Part shown: positions 1-5,529 of the stretch, piece after piece | How the letters are laid out: each line of letters opens with the position of its first letter | Position numbering within the stretch: position 1 is the first letter of the stretch | Assembly (NCBI GenBank): GCA_943329505.2 | Contig: CALQED020000102.1 | Location: 1 to 5,529 of the forward strand | DNA from: Polynucleobacter meluiroseus | Lineage (GTDB): Bacteria > Pseudomonadota > Gammaproteobacteria > Burkholderiales > Burkholderiaceae | DNA length: 5,529 nucleotides | Direction: 5' to 3' | The notes under the pieces: generated by a model | What the model saw: the letters and a program-made list of their open reading frames with translations, nothing else | What the model was told of the DNA's origin: nothing | The model's database searches: none | Program-made: the position numbers and the translations under genes

Positions 1-852
1 AACTTCATCTTTGGTATAGCCCATGTCAACATAAAAAGGGTTGGCCATAATGCCCATCACTACATCACTAATGCGATAGATTGCAATGAGTGACAAAATC
101 AGAACTGCATGCCAGCGATATCGAGTCAGAAACTCTGCAAATGGTTCGACTAGAGTTTGATATAGCCATGCTTTTGCATTGCGCGCTTTGGCCAGTTCAT
201 AGCGCACTGGTTCAGTACTCAAGAGAGTGGTTAAGACGCCAACCCCAATGGAAGCCGCCATACAAAGGTAAGCAAACTGCCAGGCACCAGCATCATATCC
301 ACTTCCCGTTTCAGCCCTTGCTGCTAACCATAAAACACCAGCGCCAGCCCAAATCAAGGCTAGCCGGTAGCCTGTTTGGTAAGTAGCAGCCAGAGCAGCT
401 TGATGATCGCTATTGGCTGATTCAATGCGGAAGGCATCTAGAGCTATGTCTTGAGTGGCAGAACCAAAAGCGACCAAAAGGACGCACCAAACCAAGGAAT
501 GCAATGCAAGCTTGGGATCCAGTGTGGACATTCCAAGTAAACCTAAAATGATGAGCGCTTGCGCAAAAATTAACCAGCTTCTTCTACGCCCCAACCACTT
601 GGTCAGAAAAGGGATTTGTACGCGATCAACCAAAGGCGCCCAAACCCACTTGAATGCGTAAATCAAGCCAACCCAAGTTAAATATCCAATAGTGCTTCGA
701 TCAATACCAGCTTCGCGCAACCAAAAACTGAGCGTTCCGAGAATTAGTAAAAGAGGTAAACCTGCTGAGAAACCAAGAAAGAGCATACGCAAGCAAGGCC
801 ATTCGAGGTAGACCCGAAAGTCTTTTAGCCAAGATTGAACTGCGCTTAACAC
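1..852 (-). CDS. ampG: AmpG-family muropeptide permease, partial (C-terminus outside window)
   Basis: Major-facilitator inner-membrane transporter of the AmpG family, which imports GlcNAc-anhydroMurNAc and its peptides from the periplasm for cell-wall recycling. The reverse-strand frame is open from 870 to the window edge and gives 284 residues of a protein that is usually over 400. Visible hallmarks are FSAGLPLLLILGTLSFWL (28-45), KWVWAPLVDR (68-77), the basic loop GRRRSW (88-93), SATQDIALDAFR (131-142) and YRISDVVMGIMANPFY (259-274), which match AmpG closely. Hydrophobic segments lie near residues 22-44, 55-75, 92-110, 118-137, 160-180, 192-212 and 247-270. I chose the GTG at 850-852 because the in-frame metW stop (868-870) leaves no ATG or TTG between; the next in-frame ATG would cut into the first membrane segment. 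The ribosome site is weak (AGGA at 866-869, rather far). It lies 15 nt after metW and is probably co-transcribed. Family is firm; the start is less certain. Confidence 0.9.
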   Translation of the reverse strand, partial: MLSAVQSWLKDFRVYLEWPCLRMLFLGFSAGLPLLLILGTLSFWLREAGIDRSTIGYLTWVGLIYAFKWVWAPLVDRVQIPFLTKWLGRRRSWLIFAQALIILGLLGMSTLDPKLALHSLVWCVLLVAFGSATQDIALDAFRIESANSDHQAALAATYQTGYRLALIWAGAGVLWLAARAETGSGYDAGAWQFAYLCMAASIGVGVLTTLLSTEPVRYELAKARNAKAWLYQTLVEPFAEFLTRYRWHAVLILSLIAIYRISDVVMGIMANPFYVDMGYTKDEV

Positions 853-867
853 CTTGATATTTTTATC

Positions 868-1458
868 CTACGCACGGCGGACGCGAAATAAAGCCAGGCT
901 ACCAAATAAGTTTGGCATCAGAGTTACTTGTCGACCTTCATGCAAGATGCACTGATCAATCACCTTGAGACCAATGCTAGAAGCCAACTTTTCAAAGTCA
1001 GCCACAGTCAACACCCGTACATTCGGAGTGTTGTACCACTGGTAAGGCAAGCTCTTAGAAACTGGCATACGCCCCAAACCCACTGCTAAGCGATGTGACC
1101 AATGCGCAAAGTTCGGAAACGAAACAATCGATTCTTTACCAACACGCACCACTTCGCGCAAAATCTTCTCAGTTTGATGAATGGTTTGTACAGTCTGCGA
1201 TAGCACTACAGTATCAAAACTATTGTCCTCAAAGAGCGCTAGCCCACCTTCTAAGTCTTGCTGAATCACATTCAAACTTTTTTGTACGCAAGACAAAACG
1301 CGCGCATCATCAATCTCTACGCCGTAGGCATGTACCGGTTTTTGCTTTTGTAAAAACTCCAAGAAGCTGCCATCGCCACAACCCAAATCAAGCACCTGAC
1401 TATTTGGGGCAATCCATTTGGCTATAGCGGCAAAGTCAGCCCGGTTATGCATGGTCAT
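868..1458 (-). CDS. metW: Methionine biosynthesis protein MetW
   Basis: A 196-residue class I SAM-methyltransferase-fold protein of the MetW family, full length. It shows motif [10 protein letters not shown] (22-30), the acidic end of strand two GVEID (46-50), QDLEGGL (67-73), [11 protein letters not shown] (81-91) and the MetW-typical stretch SFPNFAHW (113-120). In proteobacteria metW sits beside metX and is required for methionine synthesis in some species; from memory, it has been reported to support MetX activity rather than methylate a known substrate. Its ATG overlaps the metX stop in an ATGA junction (1455-1458), so translation is likely coupled. Unlike metX, it also has its own strong Shine-Dalgarno, GAGGTG at 1464-1469, five bases from this ATG; this favours residue 1 over the second ATG at 1450-1452. 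Identification is confident; the biochemical role is family knowledge, not visible here. Confidence 0.96.
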   Translation of the reverse strand: MTMHNRADFAAIAKWIAPNSQVLDLGCGDGSFLEFLQKQKPVHAYGVEIDDARVLSCVQKSLNVIQQDLEGGLALFEDNSFDTVVLSQTVQTIHQTEKILREVVRVGKESIVSFPNFAHWSHRLAVGLGRMPVSKSLPYQWYNTPNVRVLTVADFEKLASSIGLKVIDQCILHEGRQVTLMPNLFGSLALFRVRRA

Positions 1459-2594
1459 GATTGCACCTCACACATTTGCTTGAAGTAGGCTCGCACCAAA
1501 TTATGGTAACGCTCATCATCCAACAAGAAAGCGTCATGGCCATGTGGTGCATCAATTTCTGCATATGTCACTTCACTCTTATTGCTCAATAAAGATTGAA
1601 CAATCTCACGACTACGATTGGGCGGAAAGCGCCAGTCAGTAGAGAAACTGACCACCAAAAATTTGGCCTTTACCTCGGCTAATGCCCGATTCAAACTGCC
1701 ATCGTAACGACGCGAAGGATCAAAGTAATCTAAAGCACGGGTGATTAGCAGATAGGTATTGGCATCAAAATAAGTTGAAAACTTATCACCTTGATGACGT
1801 AAATAACTCTCTACTTCAAACTCAACATCAAAGCTAAAGCGATAGTCATTTGACTCGCCATTAGGGCGCTGTAACTCACGCCCAAATTTCTCGGCCATAT
1901 CATCATCAGATAAGTAAGTGATGTGGCCAACCATCCTTGCTAAACGCAAGCCGCGCTTAGGGACCACGCCATGCTCATAGTAATTGCCGCCATGAAAATC
2001 AGGGTCGGACAGAATCGCATTACGTGCCACTTCATTAAACGCAATATTTTGGGCACTTAACTTTGGCGTTGAAGCAATCACCACGCAATGATCTAGACGC
2101 TTTGGAAACTGAATCGCCCAAGCCATCGCCTGCATACCGCCCAAACTTCCACCCATGACCGCAGCAAACTTCCGAATGCCTAGCTTATCAGCCAAGCGCG
2201 CTTGAGTGTTGACCCAATCCTCTACTGTCACTACTGGAAAATCTGCGCCATAAGGTTTGGCGGTTGCAGGATTAATGCTCATGGGTCCAGTGGATCCAAA
2301 ACAAGAACCCAGATTGTTGATGCCAATAACAAAAAAGTGATTGGTATCAACCGGCTTGCCCGGACCAATCATGTTGTCCCACCAGCCAATATCTTCAGGA
2401 TTATCTGGGCTTGGCCCCGCTACATGATGCGAAGCATTGAGTGCATGACAAATCAGTACTGCATTACTTTTATCGGCATTGAGTTTGCCGTAAGTTTCGA
2501 TCACCAAGTCGTAGCCAGACAAGATGGCGCCACTCTGCAAAGGCAGGGGCTCGGCAAAATGGATGGTATTTCTAGAGAGGTTTAGCTCGCTCAT
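1455..2594 (-). CDS. metX: Homoserine O-acyltransferase MetX (probably the succinyl-specific type)
   Basis: First committed step of methionine synthesis: transfers an acyl group from acyl-CoA to the hydroxyl of L-homoserine, in the cytoplasm. The 379-residue alpha/beta hydrolase is full length. The catalytic triad is visible: nucleophile Ser150 in GGSLGGMQA (148-156), Asp320 in [11 protein letters not shown] and His353 in HGHDAFLL (351-358). [11 protein letters not shown] (94-104) and the early CHALNASHH (49-57) are typical of the family. Many MetX proteins are labelled acetyltransferases, but in proteobacteria with MetW several use succinyl-CoA. The Arg322 after DW, where acetyl-type enzymes such as the Bacillus one usually have Leu, and the presence of metW point that way; this is inference. 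The start overlaps the slmA stop (ATGA, 2591-2594) and lacks a Shine-Dalgarno, so it probably depends on reinitiation after slmA. No SAM riboswitch fits upstream. Confidence 0.97.
   Translation of the reverse strand: MSELNLSRNTIHFAEPLPLQSGAILSGYDLVIETYGKLNADKSNAVLICHALNASHHVAGPSPDNPEDIGWWDNMIGPGKPVDTNHFFVIGINNLGSCFGSTGPMSINPATAKPYGADFPVVTVEDWVNTQARLADKLGIRKFAAVMGGSLGGMQAMAWAIQFPKRLDHCVVIASTPKLSAQNIAFNEVARNAILSDPDFHGGNYYEHGVVPKRGLRLARMVGHITYLSDDDMAEKFGRELQRPNGESNDYRFSFDVEFEVESYLRHQGDKFSTYFDANTYLLITRALDYFDPSRRYDGSLNRALAEVKAKFLVVSFSTDWRFPPNRSREIVQSLLSNKSEVTYAEIDAPHGHDAFLLDDERYHNLVRAYFKQMCEVQS
1464..1469 (-). promoter_or_regulatory. Strong Shine-Dalgarno of metW inside the end of metX
   Basis: GAGGTG on the minus strand (cacctc on plus) lies five bases upstream of the metW ATG at 1456-1458, within the last codons of metX. 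It decides the metW start in favour of the first of two in-frame ATGs (the second is at 1450-1452) and gives metW independent ribosome loading in addition to the ATGA overlap. Confidence 0.7.
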
Positions 2595-3247
2595 TCTGAC
2601 AAGAGGAGACGCAAACTCACATCAGAGGCGTCAGTTGGCAATTTCTTAAAGCCACTCCGGGCAAACCGGTGCCAACGACCCAAAACAAAACTCATCAACA
2701 TGGCGGCGCGAATACTGACCTCTTCTTGACCCAATTGAGCCAATGCTCCGCCTTGAGTTTGAGCAATGCGTAAGGCCTGCTTTAGTGATGCCTCTACGCG
2801 ATCCAACACCTGGGTGATCCGCTCTTGTAATCGATCGTCTTCCTGCAACAAGGCATCGCCCAACAACACTCGTGTCATACCAGGATTTTTTTCGGCGAAG
2901 ACAAGCAGCATTTGTAGGATGCCACGTGCTTGTGCAAGCCCCGACTCTTCTTTTTGATTAATTTGATTAATCAGACCAAATACGGTCTGCTCAATAAAAG
3001 AAATTAAGCCTTCAAACATCTGCGCTTTACTCGCAAAATGGCGATATAAAGCTGCCTCCGAAACTTCAATCTTGGCAGCCAAAGCGGCTGTAGTCACTCG
3101 CTCACCCTTAGGGTTTTGCAACATCTCCGCAAGAACTTGCAAGATCTGCAGGCGGCGTTCACCCGGCCTTGGGCGCTTGCGTGCTTTACCAATATCAGCA
3201 CTGCTGCTGTCGATATCTGCTCCCCCTAGAGATTCACGCATAGTCAT
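2591..3247 (-). CDS. slmA: Nucleoid occlusion factor SlmA (TetR family)
   Basis: A 218-residue TetR-fold DNA-binding protein. In E. coli SlmA binds chromosomal sites as a dimer and disrupts FtsZ assembly over the nucleoid, preventing division across DNA. The helix-turn-helix spans about 52-78 ([20 protein letters not shown], then SKAQMF), and the [10 protein letters not shown] core is identical to E. coli SlmA. Further family matches are SFIEQ (83-87), [16 protein letters not shown] (118-133), [11 protein letters not shown] (136-146) and the end [12 protein letters not shown] (195-206). It carries about 12-15 more N-terminal residues than E. coli SlmA, including a basic [10 protein letters not shown] stretch (23-32). 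Start choice between ATG 3245-3247 and ATG 3239-3241 is not decided, since neither has a good ribosome site. It follows argB by 8 nt and its stop overlaps metX. A generic TetR regulator of the neighbouring genes is possible but less likely given the match. Confidence 0.92.
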   Translation of the reverse strand: MTMRESLGGADIDSSSADIGKARKRPRPGERRLQILQVLAEMLQNPKGERVTTAALAAKIEVSEAALYRHFASKAQMFEGLISFIEQTVFGLINQINQKEESGLAQARGILQMLLVFAEKNPGMTRVLLGDALLQEDDRLQERITQVLDRVEASLKQALRIAQTQGGALAQLGQEEVSIRAAMLMSFVLGRWHRFARSGFKKLPTDASDVSLRLLLSE

Positions 3248-3255
3248 TAATTTAC

Positions 3256-4158
3256 TTATCTAGAACGAATCATCGTACCGAAGGCTTGCTCGGTCAGAAT
3301 TTCTAATAGCAAAGAATGCTCAATTCGGCCGTCGATGATATGCACTGAATTGACACCACTCTTCGCTGCATCTAAAGCGGAAGAAATCTTTGGTAGCATC
3401 CCTCCGGAGATCGTGCCATCCGCAAACAATGCATCAATTTCTCGTGCAGTTAAATCCGTGAGCAACTTGCCCTCTTTATCCATCACACCTGGAGTGTTGG
3501 TCATCATGACCAACTTCTCAGCATGCAGGATTTCGGCCATTTTTCCAGCTACCAAGTCCGCATTAATGTTGTAAGCCTGGCCTTCTGCACTAAAACCAAT
3601 TGGAGAAATCACTGGAATAAAAGCATCATCTTGCAGGGCTTTGACCACTGCAGGGTTAATAGCCTCAATCTCACCAACAAAGCCAATATCTAATTTTTGG
3701 CCTGGCTCAGTATCACTAGGAACCATCATTTTTTTAGCATGAATCAGGCCGCCATCCTTACCAGTCAAGCCAACCGCTTGACCACCAAAGTGGTTAATCA
3801 ACATCACAATATCTTGCTGAACTTCACCGCCGAGAACCCACTCCACTACCTCCATGGTTTCTTCATCGGTAACGCGCATGCCCTGAATGAAAGTACCCGT
3901 CTTGCCAATCTTTTTTAAGGCTTCGTCAATTTGAGGGCCGCCGCCATGTACCACTACTGGATTCATGCCGACTAATTTCAACAGAATAACGTCGCGCGCA
4001 AAACTTTCTTTGAGACGCTCTTCTATCATGGCATTTCCGCCATACTTAATTACGATAGTCTTGCCGTGATATGCGCGGATATAAGGCAAAGCTTCAGCCA
4101 GAATCTCTGCCTTTAATAAAGGCGGGATATCACTAAGAACAGGTAAATGCTTAGTCAT
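3256..4158 (-). CDS. argB: Acetylglutamate kinase ArgB, arginine-sensitive long form
   Basis: Phosphorylates N-acetyl-L-glutamate with ATP, the second step of arginine synthesis, in the cytoplasm. The amino-acid-kinase fold is complete in 300 residues: [10 protein letters not shown] with Lys38 (35-44), VVHGGGPQI (69-77), [10 protein letters not shown] (93-102), LTGKDGGLI (131-139), [11 protein letters not shown] (196-206, Asp201) and [18 protein letters not shown] (252-269, Lys257). It is about 40 residues longer than the arginine-insensitive E. coli enzyme. The extra N-terminal helix (about 10-32, ending [12 protein letters not shown]) matches the Pseudomonas-type hexameric enzymes that arginine inhibits, so feedback inhibition is expected. 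It starts 12 nt after dksA in an A/T-rich gap (4159-4170) with no recognisable Shine-Dalgarno; no alternative start is nearby, so translation may lean on dksA. Identity is very secure; arginine sensitivity is inferred from the extension. Confidence 0.98.
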   Translation of the reverse strand: MTKHLPVLSDIPPLLKAEILAEALPYIRAYHGKTIVIKYGGNAMIEERLKESFARDVILLKLVGMNPVVVHGGGPQIDEALKKIGKTGTFIQGMRVTDEETMEVVEWVLGGEVQQDIVMLINHFGGQAVGLTGKDGGLIHAKKMMVPSDTEPGQKLDIGFVGEIEAINPAVVKALQDDAFIPVISPIGFSAEGQAYNINADLVAGKMAEILHAEKLVMMTNTPGVMDKEGKLLTDLTAREIDALFADGTISGGMLPKISSALDAAKSGVNSVHIIDGRIEHSLLLEILTEQAFGTMIRSR

Positions 4159-4170
4159 TGCTAATTAAAT

Positions 4171-4659
4171 TTATTCGCCAAATAATTTTTGACGCAGTTC
4201 GCGACGCTCTTGAGCTTCAAGAGATAAATTGGCTGTAGGCCTTGCAATTAAACGGTTCAAGCCGATTGGCTCGCCAGTTTCTTCACACCAACCATAATCG
4301 CTAGACTCGATACGTCCAAGTGCTTGCTCAACCTTTTTTAATAGCTTGCGCTCACGATCACGAGTACGCAATTCCAATGCATGCTCTTCTTCAATCGTCG
4401 CGCGATCTGCTGGATCGGGAACCAAAATATTCTCACGCAAATGCTCGGTAGTCTCTGATGCATTTTTTAAAATGTCTTCTTTCAGAGTCAGTAATTTTTG
4501 ACGGAAAAAATCCAGCTGCGCAGCATTCATGTAGTCCTTATCGGACATCTTGAGCAGTTCAGCCTCTGTTAAAGGGGCGCCCTTAACTGCCTTAGTACTA
4601 GTAGCTTTACTGCTGGCTTTCGCAGCGCTTGCAGGTTTTGTTGCTGTTTTTACCGTCAT
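4171..4659 (-). CDS. dksA: RNA polymerase-binding transcription factor DksA, single-cysteine type
   Basis: Binds the RNA polymerase secondary channel and, with ppGpp, adjusts promoters in the stringent response. The 162-residue protein has a Lys/Ala/Ser/Thr tail (1-29), the conserved start LTEAELLKMSDKDYM (30-44), a coiled coil (about 48-120) whose tip DPADRAT (82-88) keeps Asp82, Asp85 and Ala87, equivalent to E. coli Asp71, Asp74 and Ala76, then the C-terminal globular domain. There the four E. coli zinc cysteines (114, 117, 135, 138) correspond to Cys125, Thr128, Ser146 and Ala149, so a four-cysteine zinc site is absent. This form is usual for Burkholderia-like DksA and should fold without zinc. 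Start is supported by AGGAAAG at 4666-4672, nine bases from the ATG. A promoter lies in the preceding spacer, and the gene heads the likely operon dksA-argB-slmA-metX-metW-ampG. Confidence 0.97.
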   Translation of the reverse strand: MTVKTATKPASAAKASSKATSTKAVKGAPLTEAELLKMSDKDYMNAAQLDFFRQKLLTLKEDILKNASETTEHLRENILVPDPADRATIEEEHALELRTRDRERKLLKKVEQALGRIESSDYGWCEETGEPIGLNRLIARPTANLSLEAQERRELRQKLFGE

Positions 4660-4665
4660 CTCATT

Positions 4666-4672
4666 CTTTCCT
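4666..4672 (-). promoter_or_regulatory. Shine-Dalgarno of dksA
   Basis: AGGAAAG on the minus strand, with AGGA nine bases from the dksA ATG at 4657-4659. It confirms that the unusual Lys/Ala-rich N-terminal tail is translated. No in-frame start codon occurs close to the conserved LTEAELL segment that could serve instead. Confidence 0.75.
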
Positions 4673-4724
4673 GGGTTTCAAGCATTATTGCCTCATTCTG
4701 CCAAACTTTTACGGCCCCTCAACC

Positions 4725-4740
4725 AATATTCTTGAATATT
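4725..4740. repeat. Perfect 16-bp inverted repeat in the dksA leader
   Basis: AATATTC and GAATATT flank a 2-bp TT centre, a perfect seven-base dyad. It lies about 17-32 bases downstream of the predicted dksA start. The A/U-rich stem with a short loop would be a weak RNA hairpin and has no U tract, so a protein operator is more plausible than a terminator. I do not recognise the motif as a known regulator's site. Confidence 0.6.
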
Positions 4741-4764
4741 CACTAATCTCGGCCGTGGCGGCGG

Positions 4765-4770
4765 ATTGTA
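4765..4770 (-). promoter_or_regulatory. Predicted dksA operon promoter (-10 TACAAT)
   Basis: TACAAT on the minus strand is one mismatch from the sigma-70 consensus. It is followed by an all-G/C discriminator CCGCCGCC (4757-4764) and then an A at 4756 as a likely start, giving a leader of about 97 nt. The -35 is poor: TGTTTG (4788-4793) at 17-bp spacing or TTTGGT (4786-4791) at 15 bp, inside or just past the end of the COG0523 gene. A weak -35 with such a discriminator is typical of promoters restrained by ppGpp and DksA. The start site is inferred. Confidence 0.6.
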
Positions 4771-4781
4771 CCCGAATCTTT

Positions 4782-5529
4782 CTAGACCAAACATCCCTCA
4801 AGCCCAGCCAGTAAGGTGTCCTTAGGCAAATCAATCCCTATAAAGACCATCCGGGTTTGTTTAGGCTCTACCCCCCAAGGACCCGCTAAATCGCTGCCCA
4901 TCATCTGATGAACCCCTTGGAAGACCACTTTGCGGTTACTACCCTTTACATAAAGCACACCCTTATAACGCAACATCTTTTCCCCAAAGACCTCCAAAAT
5001 GCCTCCTAGGAAGTCTTCCAATTTTTTATGATCAAAGGGTTTATCACTACGAAAAACAAAAGATTGAATGCGATCTGTGTGACCTGCGTGACCATGATGA
5101 TGGTGATCATGACTGTGGTCGTGCCCACCAGTGCCGTGGTCATGGTCGTGCGAATGATCATGTCCGCATTTGCTATGGTCATGATCGTCCTGCGCCAAGA
5201 AATGGGGGTCGATATCTAGCTTGGCATTGAGATTGAAACCTTTAAGGTCTAAAACCGCATTCAAGGGCACCACCCCTTTTGAAATGGCACTGATGGGTGC
5301 TCTAGGATTCATGTGCATAAGGCGGCCACGCAAGGCCTCCACCTCAGCGGGAGAAACCAAGTCTGTCTTAGTAATAAAGATCTGGTCCGCAAAGCCTACC
5401 TGCCGTTGAGCCTCTTCGTGTTCAGTCAGTTGCTGCTGACCATGCTTAGCATCCACTAAGGTCACTACGGCATCTAAAACATAGTGGTCTGCAACATCAT
5501 CATCCATAAAGAAGGTTTGCGCTACAGGA
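4782..5529 (-). CDS. COG0523/CobW-family metal-chaperone GTPase with His-rich loop, partial (N-terminus outside window)
   Basis: P-loop GTPase of the COG0523 (CobW/YjiA/ZigA) family, whose members deliver zinc or other metals to client proteins. The frame stays open to the window edge: before the first visible ATG (5505-5507) it reads PVAQTFF, a family-typical lead into MDDDVADHY, so the ATG is internal and the Walker A and CxCC motifs lie outside. Counting from that Met: LDAVVTLVDAKH (11-22), the G4-type motif TKTD (46-49, in place of NKxD), a His-rich loop (107-143) with 16 His and one Cys, then the CobW C-terminal domain (about 146-241) with KGVLYVKGSNRKVVFQGVHQ (182-201). The loop points to binding Zn(II), possibly Co(II) or Ni(II). 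It lies upstream of dksA, 122 bp apart and in the same direction. The family is firm; the metal and client are not determined. Confidence 0.94.
   Translation of the reverse strand, partial: PVAQTFFMDDDVADHYVLDAVVTLVDAKHGQQQLTEHEEAQRQVGFADQIFITKTDLVSPAEVEALRGRLMHMNPRAPISAISKGVVPLNAVLDLKGFNLNAKLDIDPHFLAQDDHDHSKCGHDHSHDHDHGTGGHDHSHDHHHHGHAGHTDRIQSFVFRSDKPFDHKKLEDFLGGILEVFGEKMLRYKGVLYVKGSNRKVVFQGVHQMMGSDLAGPWGVEPKQTRMVFIGIDLPKDTLLAGLEGCLV
5103..5165 (-). repeat. His-rich metal-binding repeat in the COG0523 protein
   Basis: Within the His-rich loop, GHDHSHDH occurs at residues 115-122 and 128-135 (numbered from the ATG at 5507), encoded at 5142-5165 and 5103-5126, which is a period of 13 residues. 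The second copy runs on into four consecutive His. The peptide repeat is exact but the DNA is not: all eight codons differ between copies. Confidence 0.8.

Larger units (their letters stand above)
4660..4781 (-). promoter_or_regulatory. dksA leader and promoter region (intergenic spacer)
   Basis: This 122-bp spacer is the only non-overlapping gap over 20 bp in the window. On the minus strand it holds, in order, a -10 hexamer, a G/C-only discriminator, a perfect A/T-rich dyad (4725-4740) and the dksA Shine-Dalgarno (AGGAAAG, 4666-4672). I see no intrinsic terminator for the upstream COG0523 gene: nothing combines a stable hairpin with a U tract, so some readthrough into dksA is possible. No Zur-like palindrome was recognised. 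Confidence 0.7.

Noticed and set aside
211..222. TTCAGTACTCAA, resembling the SlmA binding site (GTGAGTACTCAC)
   Set aside because: Nine of twelve bases match, but the palindrome is broken at its outer positions and it lies in ampG coding sequence. A chance AGTACT core is likely; a second AGTACT near 4594 matches even less.
2595..2640. A SAM-responsive riboswitch upstream of metX
   Set aside because: There is no leader: metX overlaps slmA, and the preceding sequence is slmA coding with no visible aptamer structure.
4741..4784. G/C-rich CCGCCGCCACGGCCG as a terminator for the COG0523 gene
   Set aside because: CGGCCG is self-complementary but no stable stem followed by a U run is present; the stretch fits a promoter discriminator better.
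90..4814. Open reading frames on the plus strand (for example 90-386, 455-661, 1095-1427, 2202-2585, 3697-3918, 4550-4735)
   Set aside because: All but the ones near 4550-4814 lie wholly antisense to well-identified genes, and those overlap dksA and its leader. None has a recognisable domain, and their compositions look like complement shadows.
5028..5409. Plus-strand frames opposite the COG0523 gene, including a Met/Val-rich hydrophobic one at 5028-5219
   Set aside because: The hydrophobic Met/Val run is the complement of the His/Asp-rich repeat (CAT/GAC read backwards as ATG/GTC), not a membrane protein.
5505..5507. ATG at 5507 as the true start of the COG0523 protein
   Set aside because: The frame continues upstream as PVAQTFF, which fits the family, and a start here would omit the GTP-binding P-loop. 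The gene is truncated by the window edge.

Overview
This window looks like ordinary chromosome from a betaproteobacterium of the Burkholderiales, most likely Polynucleobacter or a close relative. That placement is inferred from AT-leaning base composition with very short gene gaps, the metX-metW pair next to ampG, a single-cysteine DksA of the Burkholderia/Ralstonia kind, an SlmA-type TetR protein and a long-form ArgB. No mobile element, CRISPR array, tRNA or rRNA is visible. All seven supported genes lie on the minus strand, so transcription runs from high to low coordinates. The first and last genes are cut by the window edges.

Layout in transcription order: a COG0523/CobW-type metallochaperone GTPase with a very histidine-rich loop (5' end outside the window, ends at 4782); a 122-bp spacer (4660-4781) with a convincing promoter -10, a G/C discriminator and a perfect 16-bp dyad; dksA (4659-4171); argB (4158-3256); slmA (3247-2591); metX (2594-1455); metW (1458-868); and the start of ampG (852-1, C-terminus outside). 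From dksA to ampG the gaps are 12, 8, -4, -4 and 15 nt, which predicts one polycistronic transcript from the dksA promoter. Both 4-nt overlaps are ATGA junctions, suggesting slmA-metX and metX-metW translational coupling.

Functionally the set joins zinc handling (COG0523), the stringent-response cofactor of RNA polymerase (dksA), arginine synthesis (argB), nucleoid occlusion during division (slmA), methionine synthesis (metX, metW) and peptidoglycan recycling (ampG). MetX and MetW clearly belong together; the other links are by co-transcription and may only reflect genome compaction.

I did not find a new defence, mobile or RNA system. The points worth a second look are regulatory and protein-level: a dksA promoter whose discriminator closely resembles that of E. 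coli rrnB P1, a perfect dyad in the dksA leader, a one-cysteine DksA beside a zinc GTPase, a DksA with a basic low-complexity N-terminal tail, a His-rich tandem repeat in which every codon differs between copies, and a metX start that has an anti-Shine-Dalgarno-like sequence where a ribosome binding site should be.
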